Shown here: in pieces, positions 56,301-64,000 of the stretch | Layout: each line of letters starts with the position of its first letter | Numbering within the stretch: the first letter of the stretch is position 1 | Assembly: GCA_001600175.1 (NCBI GenBank) | Contig: BCJC01000003.1 | Location: 1,798,001 to 1,862,000, forward strand | Length of the DNA: 64,000 nucleotides | Source: Erythrobasidium yunnanense | Lineage: Eukaryota; Basidiomycota; Cystobasidiomycetes; Erythrobasidiales; Erythrobasidiaceae | Direction: 5' to 3' | Translations under genes and position numbers: made by a program | The notes under the pieces: model-generated | The model's input: only the letters and a program-made list of their open reading frames with translations | The model's database searches: none | Told to the model about the DNA's origin: nothing

Positions 56301-57392
56301 CGACGACCCCGCCTTTTCGAGATGCATCGTCGAAGATCCGAAGAGTCGGTAGATCGTCAGTGTTGGATAAGTCGGGTGCGTTAAGGTCACGAAGCTCTTC
56401 GTTGTAGAGCTCCATGAAAGACACACGTAAGGTGAATTCGGAGCCTTCGAGCATGTGGAAGAGCCGATGGAGCGTGCGTGGGATGATGCCTGCTTCGGGA
56501 GAGAATGTCCCCAGAGCAGAAGGCACGAGATCGCCCTCCATGGTGTATCTGCGCGCGACCTCAGCTCAGCTCTCAAAGGCATAGAATGTGCTCGACCCAC
56601 GTCTTGCCCGTCCCCGTCTGGCCATAAGCGAATATCGTACAGTTATACCCTAGCAATACCTCATCCAATATCGGCTGCACGACATCCCCATACAGCATAG
56701 CCTGATCCGCCTGTTCCCCGAAAACATTGTCGAAGCTGTAATTTCTTCCAAAAGGCGGTTCTTCAGTCTTTGAGAAACCTATACTTGATGGAGGGAGAGG
56801 TGCTGGAGCTGCGACGGGCGGTGGTAGTAAACTTGGTTGAACGAGAGGCGTGACGAGCACTTCTTGCCCCCGAGTCGCTGATGTCGTTATGCATAGATCT
56901 GAGGATTCTGCCAACTCGCGAGTATTGGCGCCTCTGCAAACACACACACATATTTGAGCATGCCCAAACAAAGCCCGAAACTAGTCACGCGTGTCCTCAC
57001 CTGCATCTGACTACGACTTTGATGTTTCCCTGAGTCGCATCATTGTCATTCCTTCCATTACTATGTGTGCTTGCTTCGTTCCCTGCATGCTGGTCTGATA
57101 CTCCAGCGTTGTTGTTGTTGTTTTTCGACGAGGCTACAGATGCCGAGCTTGATGTTCTCGAATGGATGGAAGGTATGGCATTACTGTTGGAAGTTGCACT
57201 TCTGCTCTTGATCAATGATGGTTTGACACTGCTGCTGCGAGCATGCTGTGTGCTCTGGATGACGGCGTTTGGCGATGTTGTGGATAATGGCTGCCTTGAG
57301 GATGCAGACTGACGAGACAAGGGAGGAGCAGGACGCTTGACCAACGACGATGACGCTGTAGAGGAAACAGCTGGACGGCGAGGAGCTGCCAT
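53396..57392 (-). CDS. Kinesin-5 (BimC/Eg5/Cut7)
   Basis: A Ser/Asn-rich N-terminus ([16 protein letters not shown]) leads to the motor: [26 protein letters not shown], the P-loop [33 protein letters not shown], switch [14 protein letters not shown] and switch [16 protein letters not shown]. The neck [18 protein letters not shown] follows, then long coiled coils. Near the C-terminus [16 protein letters not shown] is the BimC box, the Cdk1 site that loads kinesin-5 on spindles. This identifies the homotetrameric spindle-pole-separating motor. Introns are numerous and short, for example one splitting the P-loop between GKT and YTMEG. The ATG lies 70 bp from that of WDR8 on the other strand. Confidence 0.94.
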
Positions 57393-57462
57393 CTTTGACA
57401 AGATTGAGGTCAAGAAGAAACAACAAGGAACAACCCTTTGATCTCACATCAATTGTGTTGGG

Positions 57463-59243
57463 ATGGACTTTACTCAGCTCTACCCTGCATCTACCACAGT
57501 TCTATCAGACGATGGCGCCTACATCCTCAGCGCAACAATTACCCATCTCGTCCTCAGAGACGCGACTTCGTTCCAGATTGTACAGTCATGGCGCAACAAC
57601 AACCACAACAATGTTAGATATATAGCATTCAGCGCAGATTCACAGTACTGTCTGGCAGTGGATATAGAGGATGGATGTGTGCATGTGTTCCATGTTGGAT
57701 CAGCAAACGATGAGCCAGTAGCAAGCATCAGAGAGGGCAGTGAGGGAATACAAGGTGCAAGATGGATAGATGAGAACCATATAGCATGCTGGAGCAAGCA
57801 TGGCATCAGATGCACGGTCTGGAATATGCACTCGGGGAAACAACACATCATAAACTCGCCAAAGAGAAGTGCGGGAGCAGGTCAGTCTGTCAACTCTCAT
57901 TATGTAATGCTGTATACTGATGTATTATACTTGCGCAGGCTGGGCTATCCATCCTCCGAGGAAAGACTACCTGGCCATCCTGGAACGACACAAATCAAAA
58001 GACTATCTAGGCATATACGGCCTGCATTTTTTCTCCCTCGTTCGCGTAAGCATGCTCTAGATCTCGTTGAAGAAGTACTCCAGCTGAGAAGACTTGGATT
58101 GAATGACAGCACGTGTTGTTACCGACCATAGACGCGTCTGACCTCTCGTGGTCGCCTTGCGGGCGGTACATAGCGATATGGGAGAGTTCCCTCGAAGTAA
58201 GCTTCCTCTCCCTCTTTCCTCGTTCTCCCTCGCTAACCCCCCTTGTCTTGTTCGACAGTACGCCCTGCACATCCTCACAGCAGACGGCCGTCTTCTCTCC
58301 TCACACATCCTTGATGCTCCATCCAATATCTCAGGCCTAGGTATAAGAAGTGTGGAATGGCATCCCTCAGGCCGCTTCTTGGCAATAGGAGGGTATGATG
58401 AGAAGATTAGGATATTGAATAATATTAGCTGGACGAGCGTTGCGGAGATTACGTTCCCAGGAAGCGTATGGAGTAGTGCTGGAGCAAAGAAGAGTGGGAG
58501 GATAGTAAGTTGATCTTGCATAGATGAGGGGAAAGGGGAGGCGCTGATGCCTTGGAGGGCAGCTCGTGCATCGAGAACCGGCTGGATGGCTGTCATCGCC
58601 CGCTACGAGTTCAAGCATAGTATCCTTCGACCTCCAGAATATACCCATTTCTTCTCTACACGCCTCTTCCTCTGCCTCATCCTCCACACACAAATCCACC
58701 TCATCGACCCTTTCCTCACGCACGACAGCCAGAGACCTCGGTATCACCCACTTATCGTTCTCTCCTTCCGGCGAATACTTGTGTGCGAGCATAGCGTCTT
58801 CACCTACGCTGCTTATGATAGTGAAGTTCGTAAGGTGTTCAGAGGCGCTGCCTTTTACAGCTGCGCGACCAAGGGTGCTTTGTATACTGGCGTTTAATAA
58901 GAAAGTGGTGAAATGCGCGTGGAGACCTGCTGGAAGTAGAGCTGGGAAGGAGGACGAGGAAGAAGAACAGGTGTTAGCTATCACGACGGGCGAGAAGAGT
59001 ATTCATCTCTGGCGACCTTCACCAGCATCAGATTCCCAATACGAAGAAGATGCAGAAGACGGTCAGGAATCAGAGTCTAGTGAAGCGATCAGAGCGGGCA
59101 TAGCGGAGGCCATCGGCATACCCTCACAAACGCACTTTGAGAACATGGATGTTAAGTGGTCAAATGGGGGAGAGAGCATGCTCTTGAGTGGGAAAGATAG
59201 GTTCTGCTTGGCTTATCCACTGCCGCTCGTTGGGGAGAGCTAG
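57463..59243 (+). CDS. WDR8: WDR8/WRAP73-like WD40 protein
   Basis: Introns 57881-57938, 58046-58109, 58197-58258 and 58505-58562 give 512 aa. It starts MDFTQLYPASTTVLSDDGAY, the family's conserved opening. WD repeats include LRDATSFQIVQSW, ASDLSWSPCGRYIAIWESS, IRSVEWHPSGRFLAIGGYD, ITHLSFSPSGEYLCAS and KSIHLWRPSPAS, plus LVHREPAGW. In fission yeast Wdr8 works with Msd1 to anchor microtubule minus ends at spindle poles; in animals WRAP73 acts at centrosomes. Sharing a 70-bp promoter region with kinesin-5 suggests common cell-cycle control, which is inference. Confidence 0.88.
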
Positions 59244-59439
59244 TGTGACCCCTATCAGTTGGAAACTCGAACCGGGTCTTGTGTGTTGTTGTCATTATAC
59301 GAGGGTAGTGTTGCAGAGTAGCAATAGTGAAGTCTAGTAATACAGCGTTCCCTATCCTGCGAAGGATCAAGCATCAGTCTATCATTTGCTACCAAAGTGC
59401 GAGCACTTTCACCTTTCATCTCGCCTGCATCTTGCTTGT

Positions 59440-59917
59440 CTACGACTTCTCCCACTTAGGCATGCCACCCTCAGCTTCCAGCTTCTTCTTCGCCTCAGCC
59501 AGCGCCCACGTCTGGACTGTACTATCTGGTTTGTAGAGGTAGAGGATCCCAAAGAGCGCCATCCCGCCGAACATCTGCGCATCCACACACACACATATTA
59601 GAGTCATGCCTTCTCGTTGAGTATGCAAGGAACGGGAGATAGAACGTACGCCATACATGAAGATGTTCTCCCAGTCCTCTTTCTGTCGAGGGCCGGCCTG
59701 CATTTACTCACCACAATCAGCTTTCTCGTCGAATGATAGAGTGATGTTGTAGATTAGAACGCACGGCCTCCCCGAAGAGTCGCCCTGTAGGCTGATTATA
59801 GTGCATCCCTCCAGAAGCTGCCCGGCGAGCTGGCTGAGAAGCAGCGATGGCGGATCTTTGCTGTAGCGTCCTTAATGCTGATGAAGAAGATAATGGGGAC
59901 AGGGTGCGGAATAACAT
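59440..59917 (-). CDS. Complex I ESSS/NDUFB11-like subunit
   Basis: Three exons (59917-59765, 59697-59650, 59574-59440) give 111 aa. A mitochondrial presequence (MLFRTLSPLSSSSALRTLQQ, RSAIAASQPARRAAS) is followed by GRLFGEAAGPRQKEDWENIF, one TM span MFGGMALFGILYLYK and a soluble helix KPDSTVQTWALAEAKKKLE. Size, single TM and the KPD-x-x-x-x-x-WA pattern fit the ESSS (NDUFB11) accessory subunit of NADH:ubiquinone oxidoreductase. The call rests on architecture and a short motif, so moderate confidence; another small inner-membrane protein is possible. Confidence 0.65.
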
Positions 59918-60294
59918 GGTGGATTGAAGGTGAAGGTGTTGGCTTGCGAGAAGGGGAGGAAAGCTGGCTCTCTGTCCTGACAATTAACTCTAAGATCTTG
60001 CTCAGACGTTGCTAACCTTTTCTCATAGTACAACAAATACAACGATACTTAAGTCATGATGGTCTGCACAGCTAGCAGGCTCCGATTGATCCCTAAGTTA
60101 TACTGGCTGGATGTTAGGAGATCTCTTCACGCAGTCTCGCAACTCTGGACGCTATTAGCATGCCGTACATATCCCTTGCTGCTATACCTATTGAAGAGAT
60201 GAGAGATCCACTACTCTTCCCTTGATGCCCTCATCGGCACTCTCGCGTCTCCTCTCGTTCAGGCAACCAAAGCTGCAATATCGACTGGCACAAG
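59918..60294. other. Intergenic, divergent promoters
   Basis: Region between the complex I-like gene (minus) and an orphan (plus). No frame, repeat or RNA gene recognised. Confidence 0.45.
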
Positions 60295-61089
60295 ATGCGC
60301 AAACGTTGGCATAACTTTCTACATGGCAGTGAAAACGAGACTGCTTCAGGCAAGCGAAAGCCTGAAGCCGTACCTGCTGGTTCAGGGTCCGGTCAAAGGC
60401 ACAAAGGAGCTCCAGCAACACGGCCTACACCTCCTCCTTCAAAACAACGCTCAAACTCCAGTTCTATCTTCAAAACCCCTGCCTGGCGAAATAGACTGAG
60501 CTTCCGGCCGAACAAGGCTCCTACTCCGCCTCCAATGGTCGAAAGAGCTCCTCTCCCACCTTCACCCACTGGCCTAGTCAGGATGAATAGTCAATTACGA
60601 CAATGGCGGACGGACTATGTTGAATCAAGATTCAGGACGACAGCAGATAATGCTGGACAGAAGAGCCGGAAAGCACAACGAGCTGAAAGGATGTTCGCTG
60701 CTATGGACGAGTATACAAGACAGACAGAAGAGCGTGAGAGACGAGATAGAAGAGAGAAAGAGGAACGCGAACAGCAAGAAAGACTCGATGCTATCTTGGC
60801 TAAGCTCGTACCTCAACCGCCGATGTCAGAAGCGGCATCAAGGAGATCATCTATCCAGATACAAACACATACACAGACAACAACGCCGAAGATAGACTCA
60901 CACGGAGAATCCTACGGAAACGAATATTACATAGGCCATACGTACCACCAAAGAAGATCTGAGCAAGGTTCTCGCATAAGTCGCATGCCCAGCGGACCCA
61001 GCCCTATCATCGTAAAACCGATAGAGAGGCTACCGAATCCAATCGAATGGGATTGGCACAAGCAGAATCATCCCAAAAAGCAAGCTTGA
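60295..61089 (+). CDS. Hypothetical charged protein, 264 aa
   Basis: An uninterrupted frame. The N-terminus MRKRWHNFLHGSENE is followed by a Pro/Ser-rich part (RPTPPPSKQRSNSSSIFK, KAPTPPPMVERAPLPP), then a strongly charged helix at ~125-175 (AERMFAAMDEYTRQTEERE, RREKEEREQQERLDAIL) likely to form a coiled coil, and a tail PNPIEWDWHKQNHPKK. No family recognised. The Pro-rich part could bind SH3 or WW domains. It begins a run of three similarly built plus-strand orphans. Confidence 0.6.
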   Translation: MRKRWHNFLHGSENETASGKRKPEAVPAGSGSGQRHKGAPATRPTPPPSKQRSNSSSIFKTPAWRNRLSFRPNKAPTPPPMVERAPLPPSPTGLVRMNSQLRQWRTDYVESRFRTTADNAGQKSRKAQRAERMFAAMDEYTRQTEERERRDRREKEEREQQERLDAILAKLVPQPPMSEAASRRSSIQIQTHTQTTTPKIDSHGESYGNEYYIGHTYHQRRSEQGSRISRMPSGPSPIIVKPIERLPNPIEWDWHKQNHPKKQA

Positions 61090-61277
61090 AGCATGACGTT
61101 CTAGTCATTCCGCTTCCTTGATGGTCCTTTGACTACCAACCCTTTCGTGCACACTTGCGGGCCGGTTCCTGCCAATGCGTCTTGGCTCGCTCCCTTCGAA
61201 TGGTCTGCTTGAGCAGCATCACCTCTTTCTGTCTTCATCATAAGATTATATCAATCATCAGTTTCGCCTGAGAAGCA

Positions 61278-61796
61278 ATGGATCCTTATAACAAATCTCG
61301 ACCAGCTAAGGCTCCACGACCAGACCCCTCTACTAGCTTTATGGATCTAGTCCGTGGTCATATCCGGCGAAGCGGGTTCAGGGCCCGTCCGCAGTCGGTC
61401 GAGCAGCCAATCGAAAAGGAAGTCGCTTTTCAATCTCCGTTCGAAGGCACACCAAGCAGCACGCCCCAGTCTAGTAAATGGCGAAACAATTCGATCCAAG
61501 CCACGAATCTCAAGGCTCGCGGACCTACAGCAAAAGACCTTGCCGAATGGCAAGATTGGGAGCGGAAGGTGCGCCTCGAGCTGCAGCGGGCAAAGGGAGA
61601 CGCTCGACGGAGTGAATGGCCGCAAACGCTGCCGCAGACGCTGCCGCCCAACTTCTATCCACTCCTCCAGGGAGCTAGCCACCCGCCTCGCCGTGGCGAG
61701 AGTGAGCTCAAGAAAAGCGACGCTCGTACACCAGACTGTTCACCGCCAACGAGGTCCTCACACGTCAGAAGACGCACCGGAGAATATCACGACTAG
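61278..61796 (+). CDS. Hypothetical charged protein, 172 aa
   Basis: Single frame starting MDPYNKSRPAKAPRPDPSTS. Contains FMDLVRGHIRRSGFRARP, a segment SSKWRNNSIQATN reminiscent of TPAWRNRLSF in the upstream orphan, a helix KDLAEWQDWERKVRLELQRA and a tandem QTLPQTLPPN. The C-terminus is Ser/Arg-rich. Unrecognised. About 190 bp separates it from the upstream orphan. A second frame (61354-61902) is open over the same span but has poorer composition. Confidence 0.5.
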   Translation: MDPYNKSRPAKAPRPDPSTSFMDLVRGHIRRSGFRARPQSVEQPIEKEVAFQSPFEGTPSSTPQSSKWRNNSIQATNLKARGPTAKDLAEWQDWERKVRLELQRAKGDARRSEWPQTLPQTLPPNFYPLLQGASHPPRRGESELKKSDARTPDCSPPTRSSHVRRRTGEYHD

Positions 61797-62031
61797 CCAA
61801 GAACACCAGCGCGATACCTGCCTCCGAGCCGCAACCCGAAATCCTGCTTCTGGTGAACACCTGTCCCCTGTCGACATATTCAGTGCCACCTCATGGAGCT
61901 GAAATTAAAACAACATGCGTATCTTCGTAGCCCACTGTATCGACTCATCTATCGATGGCTCACACTTGTTGGAGATGTCATAGATTGCTGCAATCGTATT
62001 CTATATACGCAGCTTTGACCCATCACACTTG

Positions 62032-62250
62032 ATGCGACCGAAAAGCCTACTACGACTACTCTCCTTATTCCTCCTGACCACTATCTTCTCTGGTATATGC
62101 GCAGATGGAAGTTCGCAGATCGAACTAGAGCACTCTCGACATCTTTCACTAGCAACAGCCTACCGGATATACTTACGACTCCATAAGATACCGTACCCTG
62201 ACTGCAACGGCCCTAAACGCATACACCGCGTATCTAGTGGACTGGTTTGA
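62032..62250 (+). CDS. Candidate small secreted protein, 72 aa
   Basis: The ATG opens MRPKSLLRLLSLFLLTTIFS, a well-formed signal peptide with basic n-region, Leu-rich core and a likely cleavage after GICA. The mature part is about 48 residues (ELEHSRHLSLATAYRIYLRL, then a C-terminal basic stretch) with few cysteines. No family. The frame is short enough to arise by chance, but the signal sequence is unusually good. It sits between two charged orphan genes. Candidate effector or wall peptide; unproven. Confidence 0.4.
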   Translation: MRPKSLLRLLSLFLLTTIFSGICADGSSQIELEHSRHLSLATAYRIYLRLHKIPYPDCNGPKRIHRVSSGLV

Positions 62251-62471
62251 TGAAGCTCATACAAAGAGCATGCTACCTTACGAAAGGGATTGGCGAAGAA
62301 GGCTCACTTGAGCCTTAGAACTCCGAAGCTGTAGGAGAGCTGACCCTGTGTGACTGTAGATTGTTACGGCTATGTCTGATGTCAGACCACCCCTTTCACT
62401 CTTGCTGGCAGTCAAAAGGCCCTCGCTCGTGTGATCACCTCTCTCTACCTATCTCCCACACCAACGCAGGC

Positions 62472-62931
62472 ATGTTCAACAGATGGACGAGCAAGAGCAC
62501 GAGCGCGAGCACGATCGAGGCAGACGCAAGGTCAGGTATCAAGAACAAGGGAGACTCGGGCACCGCCAGCAGTTATATGGTGAGGCACTTCTATGTCCGC
62601 TGCGTACATTGACTTACGCCAGCCATCATATGCAGACGAGCAGAACAGGAGATCGTACTACTCACCGCCTAGGCCTGAAGGGCGCTTTGGTGATTCACGA
62701 AACGAAAGGCACAAGAATAGACGTGAAATGGAAAATAGCGCACGCAAGTTTGATCAATTGAGGAGGGAGACAGACCATATGGAAGCGAAATGGCAGGAAG
62801 ACAAGCGACAGAAGCGCAGAGAGGAACGCAGCAAATATGTGAGTGCCTACATAAGAGGAGAATCCCCCTACGGGCGCGCCAAAGGTGACTACTTTCCTGA
62901 ACTGGAGCGGGATTGGACGAAAGACTGGTGA
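62472..62931 (+). CDS. Hypothetical charged protein, two exons
   Basis: Exon 1 encodes MFNRWTSKSTSASTIEADA and ends TASSYM; a 43-nt intron (62580-62622) joins PSYADEQNRRSYYSPPRPEG. Exon 2 continues with a charged helix LRRETDHMEAKWQEDKRQKR and ends GDYFPELERDWTKDW. Like its two upstream neighbours it pairs a short aromatic N-terminus, a Lys/Arg/Glu-rich helix and a Trp-containing C-terminus. No family recognised. It converges on prohibitin with ~180 bp between stops. Confidence 0.55.
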
Positions 62932-63113
62932 GGACCACTCCAGTGAATTGCAGCTGATTGACGCTATCAAGTCCGGCTTTCGGGCGGGGGATTCATCTTA
63001 AACATTAGGAGGAAGGGGCATGCTCAATTGATACACAAGCGTTGTAAGGTTACAAGCCTTCCTGAACAGCTTCAAAGACCAGCATGTCGGGTGTCCGGAC
63101 CGTTCCATCTCTT

Positions 63114-64000
63114 CTACTGCGCTGGCACCTGTAGGAGCATGTTGCCTCCGCTGCTCGGCAGATATGTGACATTCCTGTTCTTGCTCATCGTGCCAGCGAT
63201 GTCCTTTGCAGCTTCGATCTTTCGCAGAGCGACCAGTCCTTCGCCTGCTCGGTCTAGTGCTGCTGAGATGATTTGTGCTGCCTCTGCTTCGCCTTCTGCT
63301 CGGATGACGGATGCTTGACGTTCTTGCTCACTTCGCTCGACTACGAACTTGGCTCTTTCAGCCTCTGCCAGTCGGTAAGAAAGCGATTGGTCAGCTACAT
63401 AAGTTTGCTGGTACAGCTATTGAGACTGTCTCACCCTGCTGTGCGATCTGCTTCTGCTCTACCGCTTGCGTAAACTCCTTGCCGAAGGTGAGATGCGTCA
63501 AGGACACATCGTCCAAGACAATGTTGAACTCTCGCGCTCGCTTCAAGAGATCTTCTCTTATCCTGCTACTGACGATCTCTCTTTGCGTGATGAGCTCTGC
63601 TGCATCGAATTGAGCGACGATGGCTTTCAAGACTTCATTGCCGATGGAGGGCAGAACACGCTCTGAAGATGGGCCAAAAAGGTCAGCTAGCTTGTAGACT
63701 ACAGCTTACATTAACGCACCATCGTAATCGCTTCCCAGTGTGCGGTAGATAGAGCTTAGATGCTGGATGTCTGGCCTCGACATTACTCTGAGCGTCAGGG
63801 AGACTTGCTGCAGATCTTTCGAGCCGGTCGTCGTGCTGATGTTTCTTGGCTTGATTCTGACATCGTACAGGATAGCTCGCTGCAGCCATGGGACGAGGAA
63901 GTGTGTTCCTTCGCCGACTGCCTTGTCTTTTACACCTGCAAATCGGTCAAACCTGGCAGCGAAGGGATCAGTTTCAAAGCTACTAGGACGTTACCAACGA
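63114..64000 (-). CDS. PHB1: Prohibitin 1, partial
   Basis: Right edge cuts the N-terminus. Visible blocks: [98 protein letters not shown] and [19 protein letters not shown], then [19 protein letters not shown] and a C-terminus ending LLQVPAQ. Prohibitin 1 forms a ring with Phb2 in the inner mitochondrial membrane, acting as scaffold and m-AAA regulator. Introns occur at about 63428-63380 and 63719-63666. The assignment to Phb1 rather than Phb2 follows [10 protein letters not shown] and the short C-terminus. Confidence 0.93.

Noticed and set aside
58800-58870. Possible extra 31-nt intron in WDR8 (GTAAGG...TTTACAG)
   Set aside because: Removing it shifts the frame away from the PRVLCILAFNKKVVKCAW reading that fits the family; too short for this genome.
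1-64000. CRISPR arrays, tRNA/rRNA genes, LTR or other mobile elements
   Set aside because: No regularly spaced repeats, no tRNA box pattern, no reverse transcriptase, integrase, capsid or transposase motifs recognised in any frame. A covariance-model RNA search and a repeat-library search would be decisive.

Overview
The window looks like a piece of a compact basidiomycete nuclear genome. Almost every gene is split by very short GT-AG introns (mostly 48-70 nt) with a CTRAC- or CTGAT-type branch site just upstream of the acceptor. Genes sit about 2 kb apart on both strands, often with less than 150 bp between neighbours. Several families are typical of fungi: RTC1/WDR24, the Dug3 amidotransferase, kinesin-5 with a BimC box, a fungal multi-pass membrane protein and a rhamnogalacturonan-acetylesterase-like protein. 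Intron style and content suggest Pucciniomycotina (a Mixia-like yeast or fern parasite), but this is inference. No CRISPR array, tRNA, rRNA, retroelement or DNA transposon was recognised.

Layout. 1-11.3 kb: a RanBP9/GID1-like gene (minus, cut by the left edge), then on plus the SEA/GATOR2 subunit RTC1/WDR24, the PQ-loop protein MPDU1, an orphan and V-ATPase subunit C. 11.6-17.1 kb (minus): a membrane protein, a berberine-bridge-type FAD oxidase and a mitochondrial PDK/BCKDK-type kinase. 17.2-24.9 kb (plus): mitoribosomal mL38, an IBtk-like ankyrin/RCC1/BTB protein and the PP2A leucine carboxyl methyltransferase. 25.2-30.8 kb: a multi-TM protein, two small orphans and ribosomal protein L9. 30.8-34.6 kb is gene-poor, with one spliced orphan of 174 aa and a hairpin-bearing promoter region. 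34.6-44.6 kb is a same-strand run: PCF11, arginase, CDK8/SSN3, NSE4 and a ChaC-type gamma-glutamylcyclotransferase. 44.7-51.6 kb (minus): SAC1, a secreted degenerate esterase, a small myristoylation-type protein and an SH3BGR-like protein. 51.6-59.9 kb: DUG3 (plus), kinesin-5 (minus) diverging from WDR8/WRAP73 (plus), and a complex I ESSS/NDUFB11-like subunit (minus). 60.3-64 kb: a run of charged orphans with one small secreted protein, then prohibitin 1 (minus, cut by the right edge).

Most genes are housekeeping (TORC1 control, vacuole acidification, mitochondrial translation and respiration, spindle, SMC5/6, mRNA 3' ends). Two enzymes of glutathione breakdown (ChaC type and Dug3) lie within 10 kb. 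The most unusual signal is exon architecture: independent genes use tiny coding exons (3, 6, 7, 8, 8, 10 and 18 nt), several introns appear to use GC donors, and one intron (806 nt in PCF11) is more than ten times the local norm. A second striking item is an extracellular esterase-like protein that has lost its catalytic residues.
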